Position numbers and translations under genes: made by a program. This document shows, one piece after another, positions 44,234 through 53,802 of a DNA stretch of 64,000 bases (its first letter is position 1; each line of letters begins with the position of its first letter). The notes under the pieces are model-generated. The model saw nothing but the letters and a program-made list of their open reading frames with translations, had not been told where the DNA came from and searched no databases. The stretch is from Actinacidiphila cocklensis (GTDB lineage Bacteria > Actinomycetota > Actinomycetes > Streptomycetales > Streptomycetaceae), in NCBI RefSeq assembly GCF_907177275.1, contig NZ_CAJSLV010000035.1, positions 1-64,000 of the forward strand. The letters run 5' to 3'.

Positions 44234-44791
44234 TCAGACCTCCAGCAGTTCCGTCTCCTTGTGCTTGAGCAGTTCGTCGACCTGCGCGACGTACTTCGCG
44301 GTGGTGTCGTCCAGCTCCTTCTCGGCGCGGCGCACCTCGTCCTCGCCGGTGTCGCCGTCCTTGACGAACTTGTCCAGGGTCTCCTTCGCCTTGCGGCGGA
44401 TGCTGCGGATGGAGATCTTGGCGTCCTCGCCCTTGGTCTTGGCGACCTTGATGTACTCCCGCCGGCGCTCCTCGGTGAGCTGCGGGAAGACCACCCGGAT
44501 GATACGGCCGTCGTTGCTCGGGTTGACGCCGAGGTCGGAGTTGCGGATCGCCTCTTCGATGTTGCGCAGGCTGCTGCTGTCGAAGGGGGTGATCACCGCC
44601 ATCCGCGGCTCGGGCACCGCGAACGAGGCGAGCTGGTTGATCGGCGTGACGGTGCCGTAGTACTCGGCCACGATCTTGTTGAACATCGCCGGGTGCGCAC
44701 GGCCGGTGCGGATCGCCGCGAAGTCGTCCTTGGCGACGGCGACAGCCTTCTCCATCTTCTCCTCGGCTTCGAGGAGGGTTTCTTCAATCAC
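44234..44791 (-). CDS. frr: Ribosome recycling factor
   Basis: RRF splits post-termination ribosomes together with EF-G. The 185-aa protein shows the coiled three-helix domain at both ends ([16 protein letters not shown] and [20 protein letters not shown]). The middle segment has [35 protein letters not shown] and [13 protein letters not shown]. The start choice is between ATG 44792-44794 and GTG 44789-44791. AGGAG lies only 3 nt from the ATG but 6 nt from the GTG, and the GTG gives the usual M-I-E-E-T-L start and 185-aa length, so I use GTG. Confidence 0.95.
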   Translation of the reverse strand: MIEETLLEAEEKMEKAVAVAKDDFAAIRTGRAHPAMFNKIVAEYYGTVTPINQLASFAVPEPRMAVITPFDSSSLRNIEEAIRNSDLGVNPSNDGRIIRVVFPQLTEERRREYIKVAKTKGEDAKISIRSIRRKAKETLDKFVKDGDTGEDEVRRAEKELDDTTAKYVAQVDELLKHKETELLEV

Positions 44792-44905
44792 CATGTGCTC
44801 CTGGTATTCAGAAGGCGGAGCCCTGGAGGCGCGGCCCCTGCGTGCGTCTGCTCTGCACGGTGTCCGACCGGCAGCGTGTTGTCCATCCCCCGAGGCGGGT
44901 TGCGG

Positions 44906-45691
44906 CTAGTCCCGGGTGCCGTGGGTGTTGACCAGTGTGCCGATCTTCTCACCCTTGACCGCCCGCGCGATGTTGCCCTCGGCGAGCAGCTCGAAGACCA
45001 GGATCGGCAGCTTGTTGTCCTGGCACAGGGTGATGGCGGTGAGGTCGGCCACCCGCAGGTCGCGGGCGATGACCTCGCCGTACTCCAGAGCGTCGAACTT
45101 GACCGCGGCCGGGTTCAGCTTGGGGTCGGAGTCGTAGACGCCGTCCACGCCGTTCTTGCCCATCAGCATCGCGGCCGCGTCGATCTCCAGGGCGCGCTGC
45201 GCCGCGGTGGTGTCGGTGGAGAAGTACGGCATGCCCATACCGGCGCCGAAGATCACCACACGGCCCTTCTCCAGGTGCCGTACGGCCCGCAGCGGAATGT
45301 ACGGCTCGGCGACCTGGCCCATGGTGATCGCGGTCTGCACCCGGGTCTCGACGCCCTCCTTCTCCAGGAAGTCCTGGAGCGCCAGGCAGTTCATGACGGT
45401 GCCGAGCATGCCCATGTAGTCGGAGCGGGCGCGGTCCATGCCGCGCTGCTGCAGTTCCGCGCCGCGGAAGAAGTTGCCGCCGCCGACGACGAGCGCGATC
45501 TCGTAGCCGTCCGCGACGACCGCGGCGACCTCGCGGGCGATGGCATGCACGACATCGGGGTCGACGCCGAGCCCTCCGCCGCCGGCGAACGCCTCGCCTG
45601 ACAGCTTGAGCAGGAAGCGGCGGCGCGGGCCACCGCTGCTGCCGGCGGCGACGGGTGCGGTGGTCGGGGCCTGTTCGGCGCCTTCGTTCAT
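44906..45691 (-). CDS. pyrH: UMP kinase
   Basis: UMP kinase phosphorylates UMP to UDP. The 261-aa amino acid kinase-fold protein has [10 protein letters not shown] (about 26-35), [12 protein letters not shown] (UMP/phosphate loop), [20 protein letters not shown] and [11 protein letters not shown], with [14 protein letters not shown] for ATP binding. An N-terminal Ala/Pro/Gly extension of about 20 residues is present. The ATG at 45689-45691 has GAGGAG 6 nt upstream. It is separated from tsf by a strong hairpin but keeps the classical rpsB-tsf-pyrH-frr order. Confidence 0.96.
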   Translation of the reverse strand: MNEGAEQAPTTAPVAAGSSGGPRRRFLLKLSGEAFAGGGGLGVDPDVVHAIAREVAAVVADGYEIALVVGGGNFFRGAELQQRGMDRARSDYMGMLGTVMNCLALQDFLEKEGVETRVQTAITMGQVAEPYIPLRAVRHLEKGRVVIFGAGMGMPYFSTDTTAAQRALEIDAAAMLMGKNGVDGVYDSDPKLNPAAVKFDALEYGEVIARDLRVADLTAITLCQDNKLPILVFELLAEGNIARAVKGEKIGTLVNTHGTRD

Positions 45692-45714
45692 GGAGGTCTC
45701 CTCGTGCACGTACA

Positions 45715-45769
45715 AAGGAGGCCATTGCCGTGGGTCCTTGTGGGTTCCCGGTACGGCAATGGCCTCCTT
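45715..45769 (-). terminator. Strong hairpin between tsf and pyrH
   Basis: A perfect 17-bp inverted repeat (45715-45731 with 45753-45769), continued by three more pairs after a one-base bulge, has a 21-nt loop. On the transcribed strand it ends CCTCCTTTGT. It sits after the rpsB-tsf pair and 24 nt before the pyrH start, so it would terminate or attenuate the ribosomal transcript. Confidence 0.85.
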
Positions 45770-45876
45770 GTCACATCTGCGGCCGGCCGGCGGGCGGCCG
45801 ACCGCCTACGACCCTAGCGGGGCCGCCGGTCGTTCGCTGCCCGGTGGCAGCCGGTACCCGGTCTGCGGCCTGGCGG

Positions 45877-46713
45877 TCAGACGCCGACGCGGAAGCGCGC
45901 GAAGCCCACGAGCTTCACGCCGGCCTCGTCGAGCACCTTCTGGACGGTCTTCTTGGCGTCCTTGGCGAACGCCTGCTCCAGGACGACGTTCTCCTTGAAG
46001 AAGCCGTTCACCCGGCCCTCGACGATACGCGGCAGGGCGGCGTCGGGCTTGCCCTCCTCGCGGGCGGTGGCCTCGGCGACCCGGCGCTCGTTCTCGACCG
46101 TCTCCGCGTCGATCTCGTCGCGGGTCAGGTACTTCGGCGCGAACGCGGCGATGTGCTGGGCGACGTCCTTGGCGGTCTGCGCGTCGGCCTTGTCCAGCTC
46201 GACCAGCACGCCCACCTGCGGGGGCAGGTCGGGGCTGGTGCGGTGCAGGTAGGAGGCCACGTAGCCGCCGGTGAACTGAGCGAAGCGGTCGAGCACGATC
46301 TTCTCGCCGAGGGTGGCGTTCGCCGCGTCGACGAAGGCCTGCACGGTCTGGCCGGGCTTGATCTCGGACGCGAGCAGCGCGTCGATGTCGGCCGGCTTGC
46401 TGCTCGCCACGTGGGCGGCGACGGCGTCGGCGACGGCGACGAACTTGTCGCCCTTGGCGACGAAGTCGGTCTCGCACTTCAGCTCGACGAGGACGCCCTC
46501 GGAGTTGTCGGCGGCGATCAGGGACACCACAGCGCCGTTGGAGGCCGAGCGGCCCTCGCGCTTGGTGACACCCTTCTGGCCCTTGACCCGAAGGATCTCG
46601 ACGGCCTTGTCCAGGTCGCCTTCGGCCTCCACAAGGGCGTTCTTGCAGTCCATCATGCCCGCGGCGGTCAGCTCGCGGAGCTTCTTGACGTCAGCGGCGG
46701 TGAAGTTCGCCAT
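45877..46713 (-). CDS. tsf: Elongation factor Ts
   Basis: EF-Ts is the nucleotide exchange factor for EF-Tu. The 278-aa protein begins with the UBA-like domain [20 protein letters not shown] (about 3-22), then [20 protein letters not shown]. The core domain has [19 protein letters not shown] (about 73-91), the universally conserved EF-Tu contact region, and [18 protein letters not shown]. The ATG at 46711-46713 follows rpsB by 112 nt, with a hairpin in between. Confidence 0.97.
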   Translation of the reverse strand: MANFTAADVKKLRELTAAGMMDCKNALVEAEGDLDKAVEILRVKGQKGVTKREGRSASNGAVVSLIAADNSEGVLVELKCETDFVAKGDKFVAVADAVAAHVASSKPADIDALLASEIKPGQTVQAFVDAANATLGEKIVLDRFAQFTGGYVASYLHRTSPDLPPQVGVLVELDKADAQTAKDVAQHIAAFAPKYLTRDEIDAETVENERRVAEATAREEGKPDAALPRIVEGRVNGFFKENVVLEQAFAKDAKKTVQKVLDEAGVKLVGFARFRVGV

Positions 46714-46755
46714 GGGTTTGAGTCTCTTCCCGAATGGTCGGTGGATCTACGGGTG

Positions 46756-46783
46756 GACGGCGGGGGCCGAGGCCCCCGCCGTC
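46756..46783 (-). terminator. Hairpin between rpsB and tsf
   Basis: An 11-13-bp GC-rich inverted repeat (46756-46768 with 46771-46783) with a minimal loop lies between the rpsB stop and the tsf start. It probably attenuates, setting the S2 to EF-Ts ratio, since tsf has no other obvious promoter. Confidence 0.7.
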
Positions 46784-46825
46784 GTCACGCGTGGTGCCCG
46801 GCGGCTGTGTGCCGCCGGCGCCTGG

Positions 46826-47749
46826 TCAGGCCTGCTCGGCGTCGCCCTCGGCGGCCGGCGCGTCCTCGGCGGGAGCCTCGGTCGCGGGGGCCTCGGTGGC
46901 GGGGGCCTCCTCGGCGGGAGCCTCGGTCGCGGCGGCCTCGGCAGCGGGTGCCTCGGTCGCGTCGTCGGCCTTCTTCTCGCCCTCGAGCAGGTCACGCTCC
47001 CACTCGGCCAGCGGCTCCGCGGGGGCGCCCTCGGCCTTCTTGTCGCTCAGCGCGGCGCCGGAGCGGGCGATCAGGCCCTCGGCGACGGCGTCGGCGATCA
47101 CGCGGGTGAGCAGCGTGACGGAGCGGATCGCGTCGTCGTTGCCCGGGATCTTGTAGTCGACCTCGTCGGGGTCGCAGTTGGTGTCGAGGATCGCGACCAC
47201 CGGGATGCGGAGCTTGCGCGCCTCACCGACGGCGATGTGCTCCTTCTTGGTGTCGACGATCCACACCGCGCTGGGCACCTTCTGCATCTCGCGGATGCCG
47301 CCCAGGGTCTTCTCCAGCTTGTCCTTCTCGCGGGAGAGGACCAGCAGCTCCTTCTTGGTGAGGCCGGACGCGGCCACATCCTCGAAGTCGATCTCCTCGA
47401 GCTCCTTCAGGCGCTGCAGGCGCTTGTAGACGGTCGAGAAGTTGGTGAGCATGCCGCCCAGCCAGCGCTGGTTGACGTAGGGCATGCCGACGCGCGAGGC
47501 CTGCTCGGCGATGGCCTCCTGCGCCTGCTTCTTCGTGCCGACGAACATGATGGAGCCGCCGTGCGCGACGGTCTCCTTGACGAACTCGTAGGCGCGGTCG
47601 ATGTACGACAGCGACTGGAGCAGGTCGATGATGTAGATGCCGTTGCGCTCGGTGAAGATGAAGCGCTTCATCTTCGGGTTCCAGCGACGGGTCTGGTGCC
47701 CGAAGTGGACGCCGCTCTCGAGCAGCTCCCGCATCGTGACGACGGCCAT
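46826..47749 (-). CDS. rpsB: 30S ribosomal protein S2
   Basis: S2 is a small-subunit protein needed for S1 binding and initiation. The 307-aa product has the standard N-terminus ([20 protein letters not shown]), [23 protein letters not shown] and the C-terminal core [19 protein letters not shown] long Ala/Pro/Glu-rich tail of about 55 residues with repeated A-T-E-A-P units follows. This tail is much longer than in E. coli S2 but usual in streptomycetes. It is divergent from the M23 peptidase gene across a 265-nt gap. Confidence 0.97.
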   Translation of the reverse strand: MAVVTMRELLESGVHFGHQTRRWNPKMKRFIFTERNGIYIIDLLQSLSYIDRAYEFVKETVAHGGSIMFVGTKKQAQEAIAEQASRVGMPYVNQRWLGGMLTNFSTVYKRLQRLKELEEIDFEDVAASGLTKKELLVLSREKDKLEKTLGGIREMQKVPSAVWIVDTKKEHIAVGEARKLRIPVVAILDTNCDPDEVDYKIPGNDDAIRSVTLLTRVIADAVAEGLIARSGAALSDKKAEGAPAEPLAEWERDLLEGEKKADDATEAPAAEAAATEAPAEEAPATEAPATEAPAEDAPAAEGDAEQA

Positions 47750-47953
47750 GGCCGTACTCCTTGATGTGCTCGGTTACCGCGGCCGCCGGACGACGGTCGC
47801 GCCTGACGCCCCGACGCGCCGTGCCACGAGGGACCGAGGGGCGCGGCCACCGTCCCTGTGAAGGGAGTGAGTGGCGGGGCGTGCGAAGTCGACCCGGTGA
47901 CCCGGATCGCCAGAGAAAGTGTACGGGACCGGCGGAGCCACCGGCGACACCCG

Positions 47954-47984
47954 AGTTATCCACAGGCGGCGACCATGATCATCT
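47954..47984 (+). promoter_or_regulatory. 31-bp dispersed element, copy 1 (contains a TTATCCACA box)
   Basis: This sequence begins AGTTATCCACAGGC and ends GATCATCT. It matches a second copy at 53765-53795 (opposite strand) in 28 of 31 positions by eye. It ends 30 nt before the M23 peptidase ATG and points toward it; copy 2 has the same relation to yraN. It includes TTATCCACA, identical to a DnaA-box form. A shared promoter or operator is the simplest idea. Confidence 0.6.
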
Positions 47985-48014
47985 CTTGCCGCCGGAATGC
48001 GGGATCGTCGTGTC

Positions 48015-48557
48015 ATGGCATTCACGACGATGTGGCTCACGGTGATCGCGGCGCTGCTGGCCGGCGCGGGCGGCGGCGCCCCTGCGCCCGGCGGGCGGAG
48101 CTGGCCGGTGTCGGGGCACGGGCCGCGCGGGCGGCCGGAGGTGCTGCGGGCCTTCGAACCGCCGGCGACGACGTGGGGCGCCGGGCACCGCGGGGTCGAC
48201 CTGCGGGCGGGACCGGGTGCTGCGGTGCGCTCGGCAGCGCCCGGCGAGGTGGTCTTCGCCGGGCGGGTGGGCGGCACGGGAGTGCTGGTCGTGCGGATCG
48301 GCCCGAGCCTGCGGATCAGCTACGAGCCGGTACGGGCGACGGTGCCGGTGGGCGCCCGGGTGGCGGCGGGGCAACCGGTCGGGGTGCTGGACGGCGTGCT
48401 CGCGCACTGCCCGGCGGGCTGCCTGCACTGGGGGCTGCTGCGCTCGGGGCCGGCCGGCGACGTCTACCTGGACCCGCTGTCGCTGCTGCCCGCCTGGATA
48501 CGGCGCCCCGGCCCCTCCCGGCTGCTGCCGGTGTACGGGGTCCCGGCGGCGGCGTGA
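48015..48557 (+). CDS. M23 family metallopeptidase, secreted
   Basis: This predicted peptidoglycan endopeptidase (lysostaphin/LytM type) has 180 aa. A signal peptide covers about 1-24 (MAFTTMWLTVIAALLAGAGG). The M23 domain shows AGHRGVDLRAGPGAAVRSAAPGEV-like sequence around residues 57-80, with the zinc His and Asp in HRGVD. The second metal region is HWGLL, a variant of the usual H-x-H motif in which only one His is clear. I use ATG 48015; ATG 47997 is also in frame. Genes of this kind next to rpsB are common in Streptomyces. It converges with the TetR gene. Confidence 0.85.
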   Translation: MAFTTMWLTVIAALLAGAGGGAPAPGGRSWPVSGHGPRGRPEVLRAFEPPATTWGAGHRGVDLRAGPGAAVRSAAPGEVVFAGRVGGTGVLVVRIGPSLRISYEPVRATVPVGARVAAGQPVGVLDGVLAHCPAGCLHWGLLRSGPAGDVYLDPLSLLPAWIRRPGPSRLLPVYGVPAAA

Positions 48558-48569
48558 GACGCGGGCGGG

Positions 48570-49151
48570 TCAGCCGGTGACGCCGTGCAGGGCCATGGCT
48601 ATCGCGGCCCGGGTGATCCGCTCGGGGTCCTCGGCGGCGCCCAGTTCGATGCGGCGGACGGCCGCGTCGACGACGCCCTGCAGCAGCATCGCGGTCAGCC
48701 GGGGCTCGTCGTGGCCGAGGTCGGACAGCGCCGCGACCACCATGGCCACCAGGCCGCCGTGTGCGGCGCGGATCTTCTCCCTGGCGCCGGGGTCCAGCTC
48801 GCCCGCGGAGATCGCCGCGACGGCGCGGTGCCTGCGGTCCCCGACCAGGGCCAGCTGGCTGCGGACGTACGCCTCGATCCGGCCCTCGGCGCTGTCCGCG
48901 GCCTCCATCGCGGCTTCCACCTCGGCCGCCCAGACCGGGAAGTCGACCGCGCACAGCTCCTCGACCACCGCGGCCCGGGAGCGGAAGTACTCGTAGACCG
49001 AGGAGCGGGCCAGTCCGGTCCGCTCGGCCAGGGCCGGAAAGGTCAGCGCGTCGGTACCGCCCTCGGACAGCAGCGAGCGGGCGGCGTCCAGCAGTGCCCG
49101 GCGCTGCATGGTGCGGTGTTCGGCCACCGAGGCCGCTCGAATCCTGGGCAT
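48570..49151 (-). CDS. TetR/AcrR family transcriptional regulator
   Basis: This 193-aa regulator has an N-terminal HTH (about 15-62; LTFPALAERTGLARSSVYEYF) and a C-terminal helical ligand/dimer domain. The ligand is unknown. It lies 30 nt downstream of whiG on the same strand, so it may be co-expressed with the sporulation sigma factor or have its own promoter in that short gap. Its 3' end converges with the M23 gene (12 nt between stops). Confidence 0.9.
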   Translation of the reverse strand: MPRIRAASVAEHRTMQRRALLDAARSLLSEGGTDALTFPALAERTGLARSSVYEYFRSRAAVVEELCAVDFPVWAAEVEAAMEAADSAEGRIEAYVRSQLALVGDRRHRAVAAISAGELDPGAREKIRAAHGGLVAMVVAALSDLGHDEPRLTAMLLQGVVDAAVRRIELGAAEDPERITRAAIAMALHGVTG

Positions 49152-49181
49152 CCCACCACTGTAGACAGTGCGGAGGTGCCC

Positions 49182-50018
49182 TCACCTGCCGACGTCGGCG
49201 AGCTTTGCCCGCAGTTGAAGCACGGACTTGGTGTGGATCTGGCTGACCCGGCTCTCGGTGACGCCCAAGACCTGCCCGATCTCCGCCAGCGTCAGGCCCT
49301 CGTAGTAGTAGAGGGTGACCACGGTCTTCTCCCGCTCGGGCAGGGTGTTGACGGCGCGGGCGAGCAGCCGGCGCAGCTCGCGGTCCTCCGCGACCTCGAC
49401 CGGGTTGTCGGCGCCGGTGTCCTCCAGGGTGTCCACCAGGCTGAGCCGGTCGCCGCTCTCCGCGCCGACGTGCAGCAGCTCCTCGAGTGCCACCACGTTC
49501 GCCAGCGACAGGGCGCTGAAGACGCCGTGCAGCTCCTCCAGGCCGACGCCCATCTCCGCGGCGACCTCGGGCTCACTGGGGGTGCGGCGGAGCTTGGCCT
49601 CCAAGGTGGCGTAGGCCCGTTCCACTGCTCTGGCCTTCTGCCGCACCGAGCGCGGGATCCAGTCCAGGGCGCGCAGTTCGTCGATCATGGCGCCGCGAAT
49701 CCGGGTGATGGCATAGGTCTCGAACTTGATCGCCCGGTCCGGGTCGAACTTCTCGATCGCGTCGATCAGCCCGAACACCCCGGACGAGACGAAGTCGGCC
49801 TGCTCCACGTTGGCCGGCAGTCCCACACTGACCCGGCCTGCCACGTATTTCACCAGCGGCGAGTAGTGCAGGATCAACTGCTCGCGCAGCCGTGCGTCCC
49901 CCGTGGACTTGTAGGTCCGCCACAGCTCGTCGAGCGAGGTGGGGGCGGCGGGCCGAGGGGCGGCGGGGGCGGTGGTCGCGGCCGTCGCCCGTTCGGACCC
50001 GGGGGTGTACTGGGGCAT
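49182..50018 (-). CDS. whiG: RNA polymerase sigma factor WhiG
   Basis: WhiG is the FliA-like sigma factor that commits aerial hyphae to sporulation in Streptomyces; it directs whiH and whiI and is held by the c-di-GMP-dependent anti-sigma RsiG. The 278-aa protein has region 2 ([17 protein letters not shown] and [23 protein letters not shown] without its ends), region 3 (about 120-180) and region 4 with the [23 protein letters not shown] near the C-terminus. I use ATG 50016-50018, which gives the known family length. The 283-nt gap to dprA must carry its promoter. Confidence 0.95.
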   Translation of the reverse strand: MPQYTPGSERATAATTAPAAPRPAAPTSLDELWRTYKSTGDARLREQLILHYSPLVKYVAGRVSVGLPANVEQADFVSSGVFGLIDAIEKFDPDRAIKFETYAITRIRGAMIDELRALDWIPRSVRQKARAVERAYATLEAKLRRTPSEPEVAAEMGVGLEELHGVFSALSLANVVALEELLHVGAESGDRLSLVDTLEDTGADNPVEVAEDRELRRLLARAVNTLPEREKTVVTLYYYEGLTLAEIGQVLGVTESRVSQIHTKSVLQLRAKLADVGR

Positions 50019-50301
50019 GCGTCGTTGTGCGCCGTTCTGCCGTGACGTGGACGGGAAATCGAGCCTCCGAGAGCGTAGCGTGACCATGGTGTCGCTTATT
50101 GCTACATCATCCGTATGGGACATGCGCAGATACGTTCCTCTACGGGTACACGGACGCCGGGCCGGCTCGCGGGGTCCGGCGCGGGGGCCGCCGAACGTCC
50201 GCATCGAGCCATCATGGGGTGCCGCCGGGGTCCCCGCTCCGCCTCCTGCGATCACCGCAGGTCATGAGCTTTCGTTGTCACCTGATGGTGTATCCGTCGC
50301 G

Positions 50302-51711
50302 TCAACCGGTGTGCCGCGCACGTCCGTCCCGTGCGGTACGGACCAACTGCCACCTCCCGTCCTGCCGTTCGACGAAGCCGAGTGCCTGCAATTCGTAGAG
50401 CCTGCTCAGCGTGTCGTCGCAGGTGGCCCCGGCCGCGTCGGCGATCTGCTCCGCGTCCTCGGCGCCCCTGCCGGGCACCGCCTCCAGCACCCGGGACGCG
50501 GCCGGCCCGAGCAGGTCGCGGGGCAGCACCGGGCCGCGCCGCAGCGGTGCGAGGTCGGCGCCGATCTCGCCGACCAGCTCGACGACCTCAGCCGCGTCGG
50601 TCACCACCGCCGCACCCCCGCGCAGCAGTTCGTGCACACCTTCCGAGAGCCCCGAGGTGCACGGTCCCGGCACCCCCATGGTGACCCGGCCCAACGCCGC
50701 TGCTCGTCGTGCGGTGATCAGCGAGCCGCTGCGGTAGCGGGCCTCGACCACGACCGTGCCGCGGGTCAGGGCGGCGATGACCCGGTTGCGCAGCACGAAG
50801 CGGCTCCTGGTCGGGTGGTCGCCCGGCGCCAACTCGCCGACCAGCAGACCGCTTTCGGCGATCCGTCCGATCAACTCGGCATTGCCCGGCGGATACGCCA
50901 CGTCCACCCCGCTCGCCACCACCCCGATGGTGGCGCCGCCCGCCGCCAGGGCACTTCGGTGCACCACCCCGTCCACCCCGTAGGCCGCGCCGGAGACGAC
51001 CACCCAGCCGGCCCGCGCCAGCCCCGCGCCGAGCCCGGCCGCCATGTGGGCGCCGTAGTCCGTGCAGGCCCGCGCCCCGACCACGGCGACCGACCGCAGC
51101 GCCCACAGCCGCAGGGACGGCCGCCCGCGCACCCACAGCCCGAAGGGGCGCTGCGGCCCGAGGTCGTCGAGCTGTCCGGGCCAGTCGCCGTCCCCGGGGC
51201 AGATAAAGCGCGCCCCTGCCCGGTGGGCGGCGGCCAGGTCGGCCACCGGGTCCGTGCGGGCGGCCCGCCTGGCGTAGGCCGCCGTCCGACGAGGGCTCGC
51301 CCCCGGCAGCGCCCGCCCGCCGCGCGCGGCCCGTAGCGCCCCCTGCACCCCGCGGTCCCGTATCGCCCGCCCCATCACCTCGTCTCCCGGGTCGGCGATC
51401 CGGGTCAGCGCCGCCCTGGCCAGCCGCTCCTCCCATCCTGCGTACTCCCCCAGGCCCTCGGCCGCCTCCTCGCCCTCTCCCCCGTAGTACCGCCGCACCG
51501 CCTCGGCCATGCCGTCCGGGTCGGGCCACGACTCCGCTGCCCCCGCCCAGCCGGCAGACCCGCTGCCCCGGTCCGACTGCGGCACGGCATCCACCAGGTC
51601 ATCCATGCCGGCCGGCGGCACCGGCTCTCCCGCCGCCCGGGCAGGCGGCCAGCCGCGCTGGTCCGCTCGCTCCGTCGCCGCGTCCGCCTCGGGCGGCAGC
51701 CGCGGCGTCAT
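50302..51711 (-). CDS. dprA: DNA-processing protein DprA
   Basis: DprA (Smf) loads RecA on single-stranded DNA in transformable bacteria; its role in Streptomyces is unclear. The 469-aa protein has the Rossmann-like core from about residue 215 (VAVVGARACTDYG), VSGAAYGVDGVVHRSAL, GVDVAYPPGN and FVLRNRVIAALT. A C-terminal winged helix (about 415-460) follows. Ahead of the usual SAM-like start (ERLARAALTRI) it has about 90 extra residues of low-complexity, Gly/Pro/Glu-rich sequence. The ATG at 51709-51711 overlaps the yifB stop (ATGA), so it is coupled. Confidence 0.93.
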   Translation of the reverse strand: MTPRLPPEADAATERADQRGWPPARAAGEPVPPAGMDDLVDAVPQSDRGSGSAGWAGAAESWPDPDGMAEAVRRYYGGEGEEAAEGLGEYAGWEERLARAALTRIADPGDEVMGRAIRDRGVQGALRAARGGRALPGASPRRTAAYARRAARTDPVADLAAAHRAGARFICPGDGDWPGQLDDLGPQRPFGLWVRGRPSLRLWALRSVAVVGARACTDYGAHMAAGLGAGLARAGWVVVSGAAYGVDGVVHRSALAAGGATIGVVASGVDVAYPPGNAELIGRIAESGLLVGELAPGDHPTRSRFVLRNRVIAALTRGTVVVEARYRSGSLITARRAAALGRVTMGVPGPCTSGLSEGVHELLRGGAAVVTDAAEVVELVGEIGADLAPLRRGPVLPRDLLGPAASRVLEAVPGRGAEDAEQIADAAGATCDDTLSRLYELQALGFVERQDGRWQLVRTARDGRARHTG

Positions 51712-53357
51712 CGGGCGCCGGCCGGGGTGGGGCCGCGGCCGACACCGGTGCGCAGCTGGAGTGCGGCTCTGACGTCCTCGGCGTCGGGGCAGAGGTGGCC
51801 GGCCAGGTCGGCCAGGGTCCAGGCGACGCGCAGGACCCGGTCCAGGCCGCGGGCGGTGAGCAGGCCGCGCTCCATGTCCCGCTCGGCCGGGTGCATCGCG
51901 CCCGGGGCGACCGGCCACCGGGTGCGCAGCTCGTGCCCGGGGATGTCGCCGTTGGCCCGCCAGGGGGTGCCGGCGTACCGCGCGGCGGCCCGCGCCCTGG
52001 CCTCCCGCACCCGAGCGGCGACGACCGCGGTGCTCTCCCCCGGGCCGCGGCCGATCAGCTCGGAGCGGCTGACCGCCTCGACCTCCACCCGCAGGTCCAC
52101 CCGGTCGAGCAGCGGCCCCGACAGCCTGGCCTGGTAGCGCCGCACCGCGGTCGGTGAGCACTCGCAGCCCGCGCCCAGCAGCGAATAGCGCCCGCAGGGG
52201 CACGGGTTCGCCGCGAGCACCAGCATGAAGTGGGCCGGCAGCCGCATCACCCCGGCCGTGCGGGCCACGACCACATGCCCGGACTCCAGCGGCTGGCGCA
52301 GCGCTTCGAGCGCTTTCACGGTGAATTCCGGCGCTTCGTCCAGGAAGAGCACGCCACGGTGCGCGAGGGACACCGCTCCCGGTCTGGGCAGTCCGCTGCC
52401 GCCGCCCACCAGGGACGGCATCGTGGCCGAGTGGTGCGGTGCGCAGAAGGGCGGGGTGTCCACCAGCGGGCGGCCCACGGGGAGGATGCCGGCCACCGAG
52501 TGGACCGCGGTGACCTCAAGGGACTCCTGCCGGGTGAGCGGCGGCAGGATTCCGGGCAGCCGCTCGGCCAGCATGGTCTTGCCCGCTCCCGGCGGACCCT
52601 TCAGGTAGAGGTGGTGGGCGCCGGCCGCGGCGACCTCCAGGGCGAGCCGGGCCGCGGTCTGACCTGCCACGTCGGCCAGGTCGGGGCCTGCCGCCCGGCT
52701 GCCGTCCTGGCCGCCGGACGCCCCGCCGCCCAGCCCCGCGGGAAGCCCCGAGCCCACCCCGCCGCCGGGCGCGGTCAGCCCGGCCAGTATCGGGTCGGGG
52801 CGGCCCTGGCCGTAGAGGCTGTCGTCCTCCTCCTCGGGGACCGGCTCGTCGTTGAGCACCGCCACCAGCTGGCGCAGGCTGCGCACGCCGAGCACCGAGA
52901 CGTCCGGCACGAGCGACGCCTCCGCCGTGGTGCGCTCGGGGACCACCACGTGGCGGTAGCCCGCCTCGGCCGCCGCCAGCACCGCGGGCAGCACGCCGCG
53001 CACCGGGCGGACCCGGCCGTCGAGGCCAAGCTCGCCGATCATCATCAGGTCGGCGATGGACGCGGGGGCGATCCGCTCGTTCGCGGCGAGCACCGCGCAG
53101 GCCACCGCCAGGTCGAACCCCGAGCCGCCCTTCGGCACGGACGCCGGGCTGAGGCCGACGGTGAGCTTCTTCTGCGGCCAGGTCTCCCCGCTGTTGACCA
53201 GTGCGGCGCGCACCCGGTCCCGGCTCTCGATCAGGCTCTTGTCGGGCAGGCCGACCAGCGTGAAAGCCGCGAGGCCCGGTTCCAGGTCGGCCTGGACCTC
53301 GACGACCACCCCCTCGACGCCGATCAGCGCGACCGAGCACGTACGGGCGAAGCCCAT
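51708..53357 (-). CDS. yifB: YifB family Mg chelatase-like AAA ATPase
   Basis: This 549-aa AAA+ protein belongs to the ComM/YifB group, whose ComM member promotes branch migration in transformation. The N-terminal domain (about 1-125) has LVGLPDKSLIESRDRVRAAL. The ATPase core has Walker A KGPPGAGKTML (about 217-227), Walker B GVLFLDEAPEF and the cysteine motif NPCPCG, with sensor region LLDRVDLRVEV. A C-terminal helical domain closes it. The ATG at 53355-53357 shares a base with the yraN stop; a GTG one codon earlier is possible. The yraN-yifB-dprA order is widely conserved. Confidence 0.94.
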   Translation of the reverse strand: MGFARTCSVALIGVEGVVVEVQADLEPGLAAFTLVGLPDKSLIESRDRVRAALVNSGETWPQKKLTVGLSPASVPKGGSGFDLAVACAVLAANERIAPASIADLMMIGELGLDGRVRPVRGVLPAVLAAAEAGYRHVVVPERTTAEASLVPDVSVLGVRSLRQLVAVLNDEPVPEEEDDSLYGQGRPDPILAGLTAPGGGVGSGLPAGLGGGASGGQDGSRAAGPDLADVAGQTAARLALEVAAAGAHHLYLKGPPGAGKTMLAERLPGILPPLTRQESLEVTAVHSVAGILPVGRPLVDTPPFCAPHHSATMPSLVGGGSGLPRPGAVSLAHRGVLFLDEAPEFTVKALEALRQPLESGHVVVARTAGVMRLPAHFMLVLAANPCPCGRYSLLGAGCECSPTAVRRYQARLSGPLLDRVDLRVEVEAVSRSELIGRGPGESTAVVAARVREARARAAARYAGTPWRANGDIPGHELRTRWPVAPGAMHPAERDMERGLLTARGLDRVLRVAWTLADLAGHLCPDAEDVRAALQLRTGVGRGPTPAGAR

Positions 53358-53719
53358 CACGCCACCCCCCGCACATGCTCCACCGCGGGGGCGCCGCGGT
53401 CGGGGAGGATCACGCCGACCAGGTCGATCCGCACTCCGCCCGGTGGCGCACCGCCGTGCTCCGCGGTCCATCGCTCGGCCAGCGACCTCAGCCGCTCCAC
53501 TTTCGCCGTGGGCAGCGCCTCCATGGGGTGCTGGAACGGCCCTGCCCGCCGGGTCTTGACCTCGCAGACCACCAGGGCGTCGCCCTCGGTCGCAAGGATG
53601 TCGATCTCACCGCGGCGGCCGTGCCGCCAGTTGCGGCCCAGCACCGTCAGGCCTGCCGCCTGCAGGGCGCGGACTGCGACCTCCTCGCCGTACCGCCCCA
53701 GTGCACCTCGTGCGTTCAT
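53357..53719 (-). CDS. YraN family protein (UPF0102)
   Basis: This 120-aa protein has a PD-(D/E)xK nuclease-like fold. [16 protein letters not shown] and VVCEVKTRR (about 30-60) hold the Glu, Asp, Glu and Lys that form the nuclease motif. The cellular job is unknown; its constant linkage to yifB and dprA suggests DNA handling. The ATG at 53717-53719 has a strong GGAGGTGG 5-6 nt upstream. It heads the yraN-yifB-dprA operon, with the 31-bp element 45 nt upstream of the start. Confidence 0.92.
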   Translation of the reverse strand: MNARGALGRYGEEVAVRALQAAGLTVLGRNWRHGRRGEIDILATEGDALVVCEVKTRRAGPFQHPMEALPTAKVERLRSLAERWTAEHGGAPPGGVRIDLVGVILPDRGAPAVEHVRGVA

Positions 53720-53764
53720 GGGTACCACCTCCGTCACTCACTGTGACAGAGAAGGACCGACCCA

Positions 53765-53795
53765 AGATGATCTTGATCGCAGCCTGTGGATAACT
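53765..53795 (-). promoter_or_regulatory. 31-bp dispersed element, copy 2
   Basis: Read on the minus strand it begins AGTTATCCACAGGC and ends GATCATCT, matching copy 1 (47954-47984) at 28 of 31 positions. It points toward yraN, 45 nt from its start. The TTATCCACA core is identical in both. Confidence 0.6.
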
Positions 53796-53802
53796 TTCCG
53801 CG

